Below the pieces are notes generated by a model. That model did no database searches, was not told the origin of the DNA, and saw only the letters and a program-made list of their open reading frames with translations. Position numbers and translations under genes: made by a program. A DNA stretch of 64,000 nt from Cercospora beticola (lineage: Eukaryota > Ascomycota > Dothideomycetes > Mycosphaerellales > Mycosphaerellaceae), in the NCBI RefSeq assembly GCF_033473495.1, contig NC_088942.1:372001-436000 (forward strand). The letters run 5' to 3'. Position 1 is the first letter of the stretch. Every line of letters begins with the position of its first letter. Below, in pieces: positions 1-9,635 of the stretch.

Positions 1-128
1 CATGGTACGCTCCGTCACGAATTCAGAGTACGCGTCTTGCCGTGCAAGCTTTCGGGTGCACAACGTCGTCCGTTTCATGGACAGTTCAATATCAGTGGTT
101 GTGGGAATGTTGGTTGGCAAACACGTTC

Positions 129-878
129 TCATCGCATCAAGCCACCCAGATCCTTTTCCATGTCGTTGACTCGCTCACTCAGCGTCTGCTTCTTCTTCTC
201 GAGTTCTCTAATCTCGGCTTCTTCCTTCTCCAAGTCCTCCTTCGTGATCAAAGGACCGGTAATCGTCCTGTCCTCGTCCTCGTATGGTATCAGGTCCTCG
301 TCATCATCTGACACGGGTAGTCGATTCATGCGCGCGAGATCTTCAGTTTGTTGATTGACTTTCGCTTCATAGTGCTTGATGTTGGCAGTCAATTGTCGGT
401 GCCGACTGCGTAATTGGGAGATCTTGTCTGCGGTTCCAGGGATATTGTAGACTGCCAATAATCTCTCTGCACCCTCAAGCAGGACTTCGACATCCATCTC
501 GCCTTTGATTCGAGCAGCTGCGGACTCTTGGCGTGTACGATTGTACAGATCGCCGCCTAACACAGCAGCTACGGCCCTGCTTTTGGGCTGCCTTTGGCCA
601 TAGACAGTAGCTCGACGCTTGGGTGTCTTTGCAGTCGATGCCGGGGCCGGATTCGAGGTGTTGTTCGAGTCATTGTTGCCCGGTGCTCCTGGAAGAGGTG
701 GCGGAGCCAGATGAAACAGCGCTCGCTCGTGTTGCTCTGTATCTCGAATCAAAGATGTAATGTCGTGCTGAGAAAGTAACGCATTGGTGAACATCTTGGG
801 TCCAGGAAAGGGAAGTTCTGCTATCGAAGTGGCGCATAATGAAATTTGCTCCAAATGGGAGTTGAGAAGAGCCGCCAT
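129..878 (-). CDS. SPC34: DASH complex subunit Spc34
   Basis: Single-exon protein of 249 residues. Spc34 is part of the DASH/Dam1 ring that couples kinetochores to spindle microtubules in fungi. The N-terminus (MAALLNSHLEQISLCATSIA) and the following FPGPKMFTNALL region match my memory of the Spc34 family. The middle is a low-complexity P/N/S stretch, and the C-terminal half is strongly charged with coiled-coil spacing (TKEDLEKEEAEIRELEKKKQ), as expected for a ring subunit. I chose the ATG at 878 because it sits in CACCATGG context; the frame is open 7 codons further to 899. It is divergent to RPN3 across about 270 bases, so the two probably share a promoter region. Family assignment is by recognition, not alignment. 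Confidence 0.88.
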   Translation of the reverse strand: MAALLNSHLEQISLCATSIAELPFPGPKMFTNALLSQHDITSLIRDTEQHERALFHLAPPPLPGAPGNNDSNNTSNPAPASTAKTPKRRATVYGQRQPKSRAVAAVLGGDLYNRTRQESAAARIKGEMDVEVLLEGAERLLAVYNIPGTADKISQLRSRHRQLTANIKHYEAKVNQQTEDLARMNRLPVSDDDEDLIPYEDEDRTITGPLITKEDLEKEEAEIRELEKKKQTLSERVNDMEKDLGGLMR

Positions 879-1148
879 GGTGAGTAGGTCCTTGCTCAAG
901 TTCTTCTACGCGTCCACAGAGTATTGTCCGGTGTCCTGGCCAAGCGACAGAGGTGAAGTTCGGAAGTTGAGTTGTGGAAGACGCGCCTCAAACGTGACGC
1001 AAAGTCGCAAACACGCACGGACCTCGCTGGAGCTTGCGTTGCGTTGCTGCTGCTGAGAGGAAGCCGATCGGCCATCACTGCATCAAACACACGACACTCG
1101 ACCTCGCCGTCCACGCCGCCCACAACACCGCCACCAGACTTTGCAACG
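879..1148. promoter_or_regulatory. Divergent promoter between SPC34 and RPN3
   Basis: The 270 bases separate two start codons pointing away from each other, so both promoters and 5' UTRs must lie here or overlap. The part next to RPN3 is rich in CAC/ACA (about 1078-1140), typical of fungal 5' UTRs. I see no clear TATA box. Confidence 0.5.
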
Positions 1149-2772
1149 ATGGCGGACAAGATGGAAGTCGATGCCGTCAACGGTGAGAAGCAGCAGGAGA
1201 GCACCGGCCCAGCGCCAGACCTCACGCCAGAGCGCAGTACGTCGCCATCGGCTGCCTTCCACCGCGATAGCACATGCTAACACATCACTTCCGATAGTCA
1301 TTCAGAACAACCTCAAGTTCATCAACCAGGCCGTCGAGACCTTTGATTCACGATTCACACTACGAGCGCTCCGAAGCATATCGACCCTTCGCAAATCACC
1401 CAACTTCGCTGAGGCTATCGTGCTGGGCATCCGAACCGCATACCCCAAGCCATCGCGGCCGCGTCAAATATTGGAAGAGCTACTCCCCAAGAATGTGCAA
1501 GTTGCGCAAAATGGATCGTCCGGGAAAGAGAAGGAGGCGGCAGAACAGCACGTACATCAAGAGGTGTGGGCGTATCTAGGCGTCTTGGTGCAGGTGAGTC
1601 GTGGACGAGAAACGTGAGGAAGACCATGCTGACAGCCAAAGGTGTACCTGTATGACAACGGCGAGTTCCAAAAAGGCGCGGACTTCAGTGACAACTTCGT
1701 CGATAAGATTCGGGAGTGGAACCGCCGAAGTCTCGATCAGATCGGCGCAAAGGCATACCACTACTACTCGTTATTCTTCGAGGAGCTCAATCCAAAGCCT
1801 CCCTCAAAGCAAGCAAAGGTGATCGAGCTCCGACCGACCCTTCTGGCAGCTCTTCGATCAGCAGTCATCCGCAAGGATGAGGATACACAAGCCGCGGTGA
1901 CTGTGCTCCTTCTACGGAACTATATTAGCACAGCGGACATCACTCAGGCGGACCTCCTGGTCGCTCAGACCCAATTCCCGCAATCGGCGTCGAACAACCA
2001 GGTCTGCCGATACCTCTACTACCTCGGCCGCATTCGAGCAATCCAACTCGCATACACGCAGGCTCATGAGAACCTCGAGTCGGCTACACGGAAGTCGCCT
2101 ACCACCGGACCAGCTGTTGGATTCTATCAGCAGTCTATGAAACTCCTGATTGTTGTCGAACTGTTGATGGGTGACATTCCAGAGCGATCTCTCTTCCGCC
2201 AACCGACCCTCGAAGCCGCCCTCTACCCCTACCTCAAGCTGGTGCAGGCAGTTCGCGTTGGTGACCTGCAGGCTTTTCTGAAGTGTGTCAACCTGAACGA
2301 GGCGCAATTCCGCAAAGACGGCACCTACACTCTCATCCTCCGACTTCGCCAGAATGTCATCAAGACCGGCGTCCGCATGCTGTCCCTCTCCTACTCCCGG
2401 ATTTCTCTCCGCGATATTTGCACGCGTCTCGGCGTCGAGAGTGAAGAGTCGGCTGAGTACATCACCGCAAAGGCGATCCGAGATGGTGTCATAGAAGCCA
2501 GTCTGGACCATCAGAATGGACACATGGTGACTGTCCCACAAAAGGACGCGTACAGCACAACGGAGCCAAGCGAGGCTTTCCATGCCAGAATCAGCGCTTT
2601 GTTGGGTATGAGAGATGAGTGCGTTATGGCTATGAGATACCCGATGAACAAGCATCGCCAGGAGATCGCCGAGGCTGCAAAGGCTCGGGATCGCGAGCGA
2701 GAGCTGGCTAAGGAGATCACGGAGGGCGACATGGATGAGGAAGAAACCGATGGTGGCTTTGATGGCATGTGA
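1149..2772 (+). CDS. RPN3: 26S proteasome regulatory subunit Rpn3
   Basis: Three exons: 1149-1236, 1298-1593, 1642-2772, giving about 504 residues, the usual Rpn3 length. Rpn3 (PSMD3) is a scaffold subunit of the proteasome lid. Introns 1237-1297 (GTACGT, CTAAC, CGATAG) and 1594-1641 (GTGAGT, CTGAC, AAAG) are short and keep the frame (LGVLVQ joined to VYLYDNGEF). The N-terminus is acidic and disordered. The C-terminal third carries a PCI module (around LILRLRQNVIKTGVRML and ISLRDICTRLGV) followed by a basic then acidic tail ending EEETDGGFDGM. Frame continuity over all three exons makes the model firm. Confidence 0.93.
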
Positions 2773-3096
2773 GAGACGCCCTTGAGATGACTAGTCGTCG
2801 TCGTCAAAGCCAAAGTGGACTGCATTCAGCCAGCGGCTTGTGTATAATATGCATCATCGATAGAGCTGCGAGCACGAACGACTTTCTACGACTGGCTGAG
2901 CAATACCGCGGCCTGTCAGAGCCTCTTTCTATTGCTGCCATTCTCTACCCTTGAGTAGCGTCGTTGAAGAGAGAATTGACATTCCATTTTCGATCGCAAA
3001 TGTCTGAAGGGGAATAGGTATACCTCGCTTTCCGAACTTTCCTCCATTGCCGTGCTCATAGGATTCGTAGAGATCATCCGGCTTTGAACGACCACT
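2773..3096. other. Convergent intergenic spacer
   Basis: The 324 bases lie between the stops of RPN3 and the WW-repeat gene. It holds two 3' UTRs; I see no further gene. Confidence 0.5.
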
Positions 3097-4071
3097 TTAC
3101 CATCTGTCATCGTCTCTGCCACCATCTCCGTATTCCCCATCATACCGTCCCTCAGCTCTTCCTTGATCATAAGCATCGTCAATACGATCTCCATAACCCT
3201 CCACCTCGCCTACTTTATCTCCCATCCAACCCGCTACACGCTCCGGAGCATCTTCCACATCATCAACCGCATTATCCCACTTCCTCTCAACCCGCTCAGG
3301 CACATCTTCCACATCATCCACAGCATCATCCCACCTTCTTTCCACTCTATCCGGAAACTCCTCCATCTCACCCACTTTCTCTCCCGTCCAACCTGCAACA
3401 TTCTCCGGCGCGTTTTCGACATCTCGACCAAATTCGTTGAATTTGTTTTCGGCGGAGTATTTATCTTCTTCCCAGTCTTCTTTGACTTTCTCGCCTTCGT
3501 GCATGAGAAGAGCTCCGCCGGCAATACCTGCGGCTGCGGCTGCTGCCATGCCTAGCCAGCCGTGGCCGGATTTCTTCTTGTGCTCTTCTTCTTCGTGGTG
3601 TGAAGAGCCACCTTGGGGACCCATTGGGTAGCCGCTGCCGCCTTGGTGTTGTTGGTATTGGGGGCCTGGACGCTCGTAGCCGCCGGGGCCTGATGGGCCG
3701 CCGTGGGGTCCGCCACTGGGAGAGATGTTAGTCTTCTCTCATTGTGTCTGATTGCAAATGCGTGTTTACCCATAGCCTCCATCATACGCTGGTCCTGGTC
3801 CTGCATTATGTCCTCCGCTTCTACGAGGAAATTCGAAAGTTCGCTCGCCGTTCTCTGGGTTGACGAAGATGTAGCGGCCGTCTCTGGCATCCCACTCTGC
3901 TCTCCATGGGTAAGGCACATCTTGTGGTGGAGGAGGTCTGTTGTCGCCGTATCCGCCACCATAGTTGCCGCCTCCACCACTGTGGTTGCCACCTCCGCCG
4001 CCATAGCCTCCTCCATATCCGCCTTGTTGTTCGTAGCCTCCTTGGCCTCCGTAGTACTGATTTGCAGCCAT
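3097..4071 (-). CDS. WW-domain protein with glycine-zipper segment and 18-residue helical repeats
   Basis: Two exons on the minus strand, 4071-3770 and 3715-3097 (intron with GTAAAC donor, CTAAC branch and CCCAG acceptor), 306 residues. Domains in order: a Gly/Tyr/Gln-rich head (1-50); a WW-like domain (about 52-82) with first Trp at 56, GRYIFVN core and terminal Pro, but the second Trp replaced by Phe (ERTFEFP); a Gly/Pro linker; an HHEEEEHKKK patch; a short Ala/Gly hydrophobic segment (about 153-172, MAAAAAAGIAGGALLM); then tandem 18-residue units at 206-277, starting NVAGW, RVERR, RVERK and RVAGW. Eighteen residues equal five alpha-helical turns, so these should form one continuous amphipathic helix, perhaps membrane- or lipid-binding. 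No precise function known to me. Confidence 0.82.
3242..3405 (-). repeat. In-gene tandem repeat of 54-base units
   Basis: Adjacent 54-base units encode the 18-residue repeats of the WW gene. The two central units (about 3249-3302 and 3303-3356) are nearly alike, sharing a block of the form catcttccacatcatc; the outer units are diverged. This fits internal duplication within the ORF without loss of frame. Confidence 0.7.
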
Positions 4072-4708
4072 TGTTGCAGCTGGCGAAGCTAACAAGTCTC
4101 TCGAGGTAAGCAGAGCTGTTCAACGATAGAGCTTGGTTGAAGAGAGAGGTCGGATGTTCTTGAGAGAGAAGCAGAGCGACGTGACGTGAAGTAATAAAGT
4201 GAGCGGACCAACAAACAATGCATACGTAACCTTCGACCCTTCTTGTCCAATTCGTGCAAGAGCGAGCTGCCCCGCCAGCACGTGCATGAATAGCAACGGC
4301 GCGTGTGGCCACATTACATTACGCGGTAAGCTGCGGCGAGAGCGCGGTATGTGCATGCACAAGCTCGCGAAATTCCCCTGCATAGATTCGAAGTCCAGAG
4401 CTGGCTGGCTAAGCCTCCTTGGTCTTTTCCACAAATCGCTCAAGCCATTTGTCGGCGCTTCTCAATACGAAGTCCGTCAAGATTTGTGTTTTCGCACAGC
4501 CACCACGGCAGTCGTCAGTTGGCTGTCTGAGCAGAGGCGGTGCAGCGACGGCAACACGCGGATTGGACAAGCAAGGTGGGATGAGGCATTTCTGAAGATT
4601 GACAGCAGGGATAGGAATCGGGTTCTGCAGGGATCGGAAATGGTCAAGCCTTTTGTCTGTTTGCTTGGCAAGAGCTTGGTCTCCTTCATCAGCATCGCAG
4701 CGGCCGGG
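4072..4708. other. Intergenic region, no gene seen
   Basis: The 637 bases are the upstream region of the WW gene plus the 3' UTR of the PfkB gene. Open frames here lack coding character. Confidence 0.4.
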
Positions 4709-5984
4709 TCAACTCCGTCCTCCGACTTCACATCGCCTCTTATATTCCTCTAGTCGGTGTGCTGTACTTTCGCCATTCCAAAGTTCCCCAACACCTTCGC
4801 CTGTCAGGGTCGGCAGACCCACTTGTTCCACTACGAGACTTGCCGCAACGGCTCCATACTTCCCAGCCTCCACATAGCTACCAGTCTCTTGATACCCTAT
4901 CGCAAATGCTCCGAGGAAAGCATTTCCGGCGCCAGTAGTATTTATAACACTCTTCGAGTCCGCACTGTAATATGCTGGGAGCCATGTTGGCGAGATCGTT
5001 CTGCAGAGCATCAGTATCCAGATCAGCAAAAATAAGTGTGATGCTCACCTAGACGTGATTAGACAGCCATGTTCGGCACATCTGATCACCGCACAGCCAT
5101 TGCCGGGACCGATTCCTGCTTGTACGAAGCGCGCCGCGTGCGTCTCTACTCGACAACGATCGAATTCTGTATCTGATACGCCGCCGAAGAAGCTGGCCAA
5201 CTCCATGTGGTTCGGAGAGAATACATCGATCATTGCAGCAGCCATCAAATGTTCTTCAAGACTTCTCGGACTGCATGATTTTGCTTGTGGTTCCCAGATG
5301 AGGAGAGGTCTTTCCAGATCGTGCTGTGACCGACGTGCATTCAAGATCTTGCTTACCGATTCCGAGAGTGTGGCTGGAACTTCGAAGAAGTGGAAGCATC
5401 GAGCACAAAGGATGACAGACTTTGTCAAGTCATCCGGACTCGTGTTCAGCGGCAGAGTCAGCCGCTCATAGTAGCGCTCTACAACGATCAGCTTGAACAT
5501 GTGCCTCGACATCATCATCAAGGCACAGAATGTGCATTCGACTTACCACTCTCAGATGCCCCATAATGGACAACGCCTCTCGCGGTTGGTACGTCTTCAC
5601 GTGCCAGAAGTATGAGATCCACTTTCCAGCTTTGAAACAAATGGATCATATTGACTGGAAACCCCGCTCCTTTCAATAGTACCAAGCAGATGTTCGCTGG
5701 ATCCTTTGGCGAAAATAGTCGGGCTCCCAAAGTTGCTGCAGTAGTCAGTGTGCGCACAAATTTTCCAACTTGGCCTGTATACCAAATGTGACTGAGCCTC
5801 CGACAACATCCTCACGGACTGTCTTGCCCCCTTTCCTTATTTCGTCGAGCCATACTCCGCCAAGAGCAACAAAGCGTGGACCTTCTACCTGCTGCTCCAG
5901 AGAGTTCGAAGAAGCGACAGGCATTGATGCTTCTGAGCTTTGCTGTGCGTGTGGTCCAATACTTGATCGCACTGATCTGCACAC
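4709..5984 (-). CDS. PfkB-family kinase, Mak32-like
   Basis: Four exons on the minus strand: 5984-5783, 5735-5547, 5478-5049, 5000-4709, about 370 residues, close to yeast Mak32. Introns have GTATAC/GTAAGT/GTGAGC donors and CTGCAG/TTGTAG acceptors, and every join restores the frame. The N-terminal part has the PfkB glycine start (VVGGSVTF then TLGARLF); the C-terminal part has the second PfkB signature as NTTGAGNAFLGAF. In ribokinase-like enzymes this motif ends GAGD, with Asp as catalytic base; here it is Asn, so a classical sugar-kinase reaction is doubtful. Mak32 was named for maintenance of the yeast killer phenotype; its substrate is unknown. An internal ATG at 5924 is an alternative start. 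Confidence 0.82.
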
Positions 5985-6031
5985 CAGTGTTAGCTCAACT
6001 GCGCTGTTGGCTCGGAGCTTGCAGAATCATC

Positions 6032-6978
6032 ATGTGCTGCGTGGGAAGGGCCGTGGAGGGCGAGGTGCAAGTGCATGCGCATGCACACGCTCTCTCGCAA
6101 GAAGCAGTATTCACTGCAGCGGCTGCATTGCGATATCAGGTCAGTGTGCGATTGGGAAAAGTGAGTTGGAGATTCCGGCCCTTTTTCCATGCCGTCTGCC
6201 TCTCAAGCTGACCTTGAAGCAGAAATTATCCCTTGGCGAGAGGATTCAGGACTACACCGCGTGTCATGAAGCACTGGCTATTTTCGAGATCCTCGAGCCA
6301 GTATTGCTCTACCTTCCGATACGGTCCTTGTTACTCGCTCAGGGTGTTAGCAAGTCTTGGCGCGGTGTTATCGAAAGGTCTCAGTCAATTCAGAAAGCTC
6401 TCTTTTTCTTCCCGGTGCCTGAAGGACCTCTCTGCTATATGGATTGGGAATTCGACGACAAGAGGTACTATTATCCCTTCTGGAATCTTACCCGGAATCC
6501 GGAACGGAATCGGCCAATCTGCGGTGAATACGGAACCGAAACGTACGTGCAATACCGAGCACACTGGGGACAAACGCGGCAAGATGTGGGCAGATATCGC
6601 GTGTTCGTGAATCCCCTACTTGCTGAGCTTTTTCCGATTCTCAGCCCGAGAGGCACTTGGAACTCGTTGAGTGATCCGCCCTCAGGCATGATGAATCCAA
6701 ACGCTTCGTGGAGGAGGATGTACCTGACCCAGCCGCCTGTCGCACAGTTGTTTATCAAGAGCAATAGGTCAGATCGTCTCTGGGAGTACACGAGTCTGGA
6801 CACCTTCAGCCAGAGCATTTTCTGCGGCCTCCGCGGACGGGAACTCTGGGGTCGACTCGGCCACGAGAGTAGGAGGATGTGGATCCATGGTGTAATGGAC
6901 TGGCAAGAGTACAAAGGGGCGGACGACCTGAAGCGAGTAGTCCGCAAAGCAGGTGAGCAGGGTCGGCTCTGTTCCTAG
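6032..6978 (+). CDS. F-box-like protein (5' end uncertain)
   Basis: The second exon, 6223-6978, is solid: it encodes an F-box-like stretch (LEPVLLYLPIRSLLLAQGVSK, then W-R) followed by about 200 residues typical of Pezizomycotina F-box proteins, where the F-box recruits substrates to an SCF ubiquitin ligase. No in-frame ATG precedes the F-box in that frame. A GTGAGT donor at 6161, a GCTGAC branch and a GAAGCAG acceptor at 6222 join it in phase to an upstream frame with ATGs at 6032 and 5876. I show the 6032 start; a second in-phase donor lies at 6140. The upstream exon is not clearly coding, so only the part from 6223 is well supported. It is head-to-head with the PfkB gene. Confidence 0.6.
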
Positions 6979-8129
6979 CCTGAAAGAGGTGTCCTTGGTG
7001 ATATATATTCGACTTGCTGCCAAAAGTCCGTCTGGCTCCTAGTTCTCAGGGGCGGAACCTTGGAGAGTGTCGCTGCGAAATCTCCACGCGTTCGCGAGCG
7101 AAGAAGTATAGGAAATGTAATGTTTCTTTGGAGCGAGCTGTCGTGAAAGACGACGCCTGACTCTGAGCAGAGTCGTCTGTCGCTGACTCCACATTGATAT
7201 CCTTGCGGTTCGTAGAACTCCAAGGCTAGCACATCGTGTCGTTGCAAAGACAATGAGAAGTGGCTCATCTTCCGTCCAAGGTGTTGATACTCGTGCTTCC
7301 GGACGTAGAGTTCGAGAACCAGCTTCTAATCTAGTTATGGCAGGGAGACTTTCTGATGTACCAAGATGTCATTCGGCCAACGGCTGCTGCAGGTGCCCGT
7401 ATGGTTGCGGCGAGTATCGAAACAGAAAATACGAAGTAAAGAGAAAGGTTTCGACATACCGGTCAAGATCTCTCTTGCTCACCGTCACCGACGCTTCAGC
7501 TGATTATCTCTGCATTCCGCGATTGTTTGGGGCCAACGGTATTTGGGAAGCGAAGACGAAGATGATTGAAAGCGGCGTGGAAGGAGAGATCCCACGGCCC
7601 ACATTTACTGATGAGTCAGCAGCTCCTGCACCCGATCTTTCGATTCGAGTCCTCCAAGCTGCAATCCTCTGCGGCAGTCGCAAAACTACCGACATATAAA
7701 TCTAGGCCTTCTGCCAAATGCATACATACATATACTGAACACATACGCAGTGATCAACTTGTGCGTGCAACGCGACCTAAATGCGTACAGTGGAGCGATC
7801 ACGGAATGACGAAGGCCAAGTCGGGCGCCGAGGTTGCGAAAGTCGAGAAGATGGACGGGGATGCGATTGCGTGACGGCATAGGGCTCGCACTGGGCTTCC
7901 GTAAAGACAGAAATGAGGGCAAAGAGGGAACGTGGTATGCTAGTGTCGGGTGTTACTGGAAGTCCCTCAAGTGCCACCTTGAACACAAAGGACACGATTT
8001 TGGGAACAGGGAAATGAAGCGGCATGGTAGTAGGTAGGCTGAGCCTCGCGAGAATTGCTCATGTTCATTCTGATCGTAATAGGGCGAGTCGCCATCCAAC
8101 CATGTTAACGCCTTCTCCTCTCGCAGCTA
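6979..8129. other. Long intergenic region with one weak ORF
   Basis: About 1.15 kb. A plus-strand ORF at 7253-7699 (148 codons) includes a Cys-rich patch (NGCCRCPYGCGEYRNRKY) but no domain I know, and most of its codon usage looks random. Two AT-rich patches, ATATATATT near 7002 and TATAAA at 7697, are visible. I do not call a gene here. Confidence 0.35.
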
Positions 8130-8465
8130 CTACTGCTTAAGCCCGCCAAATGTGGTGAGCATAGCATCCTTCAAACGCCTTCCCATGCCCATGTTCTCCT
8201 TGTTCGGATGATCCTGAAAACTGACGGCCTTGACCGAGTTTGCCGTTGCCGGCCTAGGCTGCTTGCCTCTAATACTTGCGGCCGGCTTTGCCATGTCGTG
8301 TTTCTCGTGGTTGTTCTGCTGGATGTCGCCGTTGTGCGGAAAAGCGAAATCTCGTGCTATGGGAGTTGCAGCCTCCGACGAACTGTAGCCAGAGTCCTTG
8401 CGCTTGACGGGTCCTATCGAACCCGGCCTTGCATTGGTCTCACCTGCTGCAACTCCCTCGCACCC
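8130..8465 (-). other. Protein-like open frame directly after the SF3B6 stop, same frame
   Basis: After the SF3B6 TAG (8468-8466) the same frame stays open for 111 codons until the TAG at 8132-8130. The codons look coding: frequent AAG, GAG, AAC, GAC, CAG and CAC. The product would be a disordered basic segment (for example PVKRKDSGYSSSEAATP) ending in a short amphipathic piece (GRRLKDAMLTTFGGLKQ). There is no good in-frame start of its own; the first in-frame ATG (in HDMAKPAAS) is half way through. Options are a C-terminal extension of SF3B6 made by readthrough or by splicing out the stop, or the last exon of an unrecognised gene. Not placed in a family. Confidence 0.45.
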
Positions 8466-9028
8466 CTACGAGATCCCGTGCTGCTGTTTGAGCTCTTCTA
8501 ATCTCTGCTGGCGCTCGGCGAGATCTTGTTGGCTCTTGGCCACTGCGATGGTGGTCAGTTTGTTGTCCAATGCACGTATTTGTCCGCAGCATGCATACTC
8601 TTTTCTGGCTGGTGATAGAGGACGACCAGATAGCGGTTCTGGAAGTTGAAGCCGTTCAGTTTGTCGCAGGCCGACTTGGCATCTAGTACATCTTCGTAGA
8701 CGACGAATGCAGTGCCCTTGGTGTTGGAGGCGATGCCTTGGCGGATTTGACTAGAGGAGGAATGTAAGCACGTGAACTCTTCGCCGGGCCATCGCGCGGC
8801 CTCGAGACAGCAGCGGGAGTCGCGCAAGACGTACCGGATAGGCCCAAATTTGCCGAAGAGGTCAAATAGCTCCTCGGTGGAGACGTTGTAGCTCAGGTTC
8901 TTCACGAAGAGTGCACTGCTCGTTATCAGTCGGCCGCTTTGGGATGTAGATTTCGGGCATGGGCGCCGTCGCAGGCGATGCGGCAGGACTTACCGGTTGA
9001 CTTCCGGCGCGAGTTTGTTCTTGTTCAT
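8466..9028 (-). CDS. SF3B6: U2 snRNP SF3b subunit p14 (SF3B6)
   Basis: Four exons on the minus strand: 9028-8994, 8915-8835, 8750-8599, 8542-8466, giving 114 residues. SF3B6/p14 contacts the branch-point adenosine inside the SF3b complex. It is one RRM: RNP2 is LFVKNLSYNV and RNP1 is KGTAFVVYED; the start MNKNKLAPEVNR and the end YLVVLYHQPEKM then LKQQHGIS are characteristic. Donors are GTAAGT, GTACGT and GTATGC; the last intron restores Met in PEKM. Four exons for 345 coding bases is intron-dense for this window. The TAG stop is followed by protein-like sequence in the same frame (separate entry). The family call is very secure. Confidence 0.95.
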
Positions 9029-9635
9029 AGCTTGGCTGAATGAGGCGGAGAGGTCGTGGGTGTCGGATGCGACGAGTGGTGTGGGCGTGGGCAGTGTGCA
9101 GATGGATCGTCCTCGGAGGAGTGGTATGGCTTTGACCTGTCACGGGCCAGGCAGACACGGGACGTCCCGTCAGGCCCCAAGGCGGCAGGAGCTCAGGTCG
9201 CGCGGATTGGAGGTGGAATGGAGAGCGAGGCCAGGACCTTCGAGAGACAACCGACCGCTACTACTGTAGACTCCTGTTCACTGTTCCTGACACTGTGCAG
9301 CCACGTACCGCTATTGTGCTGGCTGCACCCTGCACGCACGAGTCTGGTTCGCATTGTTGATCACATCTCCACACAACCACCGACCAAGCGACTCACTGCC
9401 GCTCCTTCCCCACCTCGACCGTTGCGCGCGACTCACCGTCTCTCCTCCACGCACCACCTCCACCACCACTGCCGCGAACGACTGCAGACGAGGAAGAGCT
9501 GGAATTGCGGAGAAACACCGCTGTGCGCTGTGCAGTCGTGTGAAGCGCGACCATCGCAGCGTATGGCCGAGTAAGCACTGCACTCTCCTCCGAGCACGCC
9601 GATTCCCGCGGCGACAACAGCCCACCTCCTCCACG
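9029..9635. promoter_or_regulatory. Divergent promoter between SF3B6 and the JmjC gene
   Basis: The 607 bases separate two divergent starts. From about 9340 to 9635 the plus strand is CAC/CTC-rich, fitting the 5' UTR of the JmjC gene. The frame of that gene is open upstream to 9354 without an ATG of better context. Confidence 0.45.

Noticed and set aside
5770..6222. Start of the F-box ORF at 5770 giving 402 residues
   Set aside because: The first 150 residues are antisense to the PfkB gene exon and Cys/Arg/Ser-rich; the F-box gene more likely begins via the 6161-6222 intron.
7253..7699. 148-codon plus ORF between the F-box and SF3B6 genes
   Set aside because: One Cys-rich patch is interesting, but codon usage is not coding-like and no family fits; kept only as a note.
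8555..8905. Single-exon reading of SF3B6
   Set aside because: It reads through two introns and breaks the conserved RRM; the four-exon model rebuilds the canonical p14 sequence.
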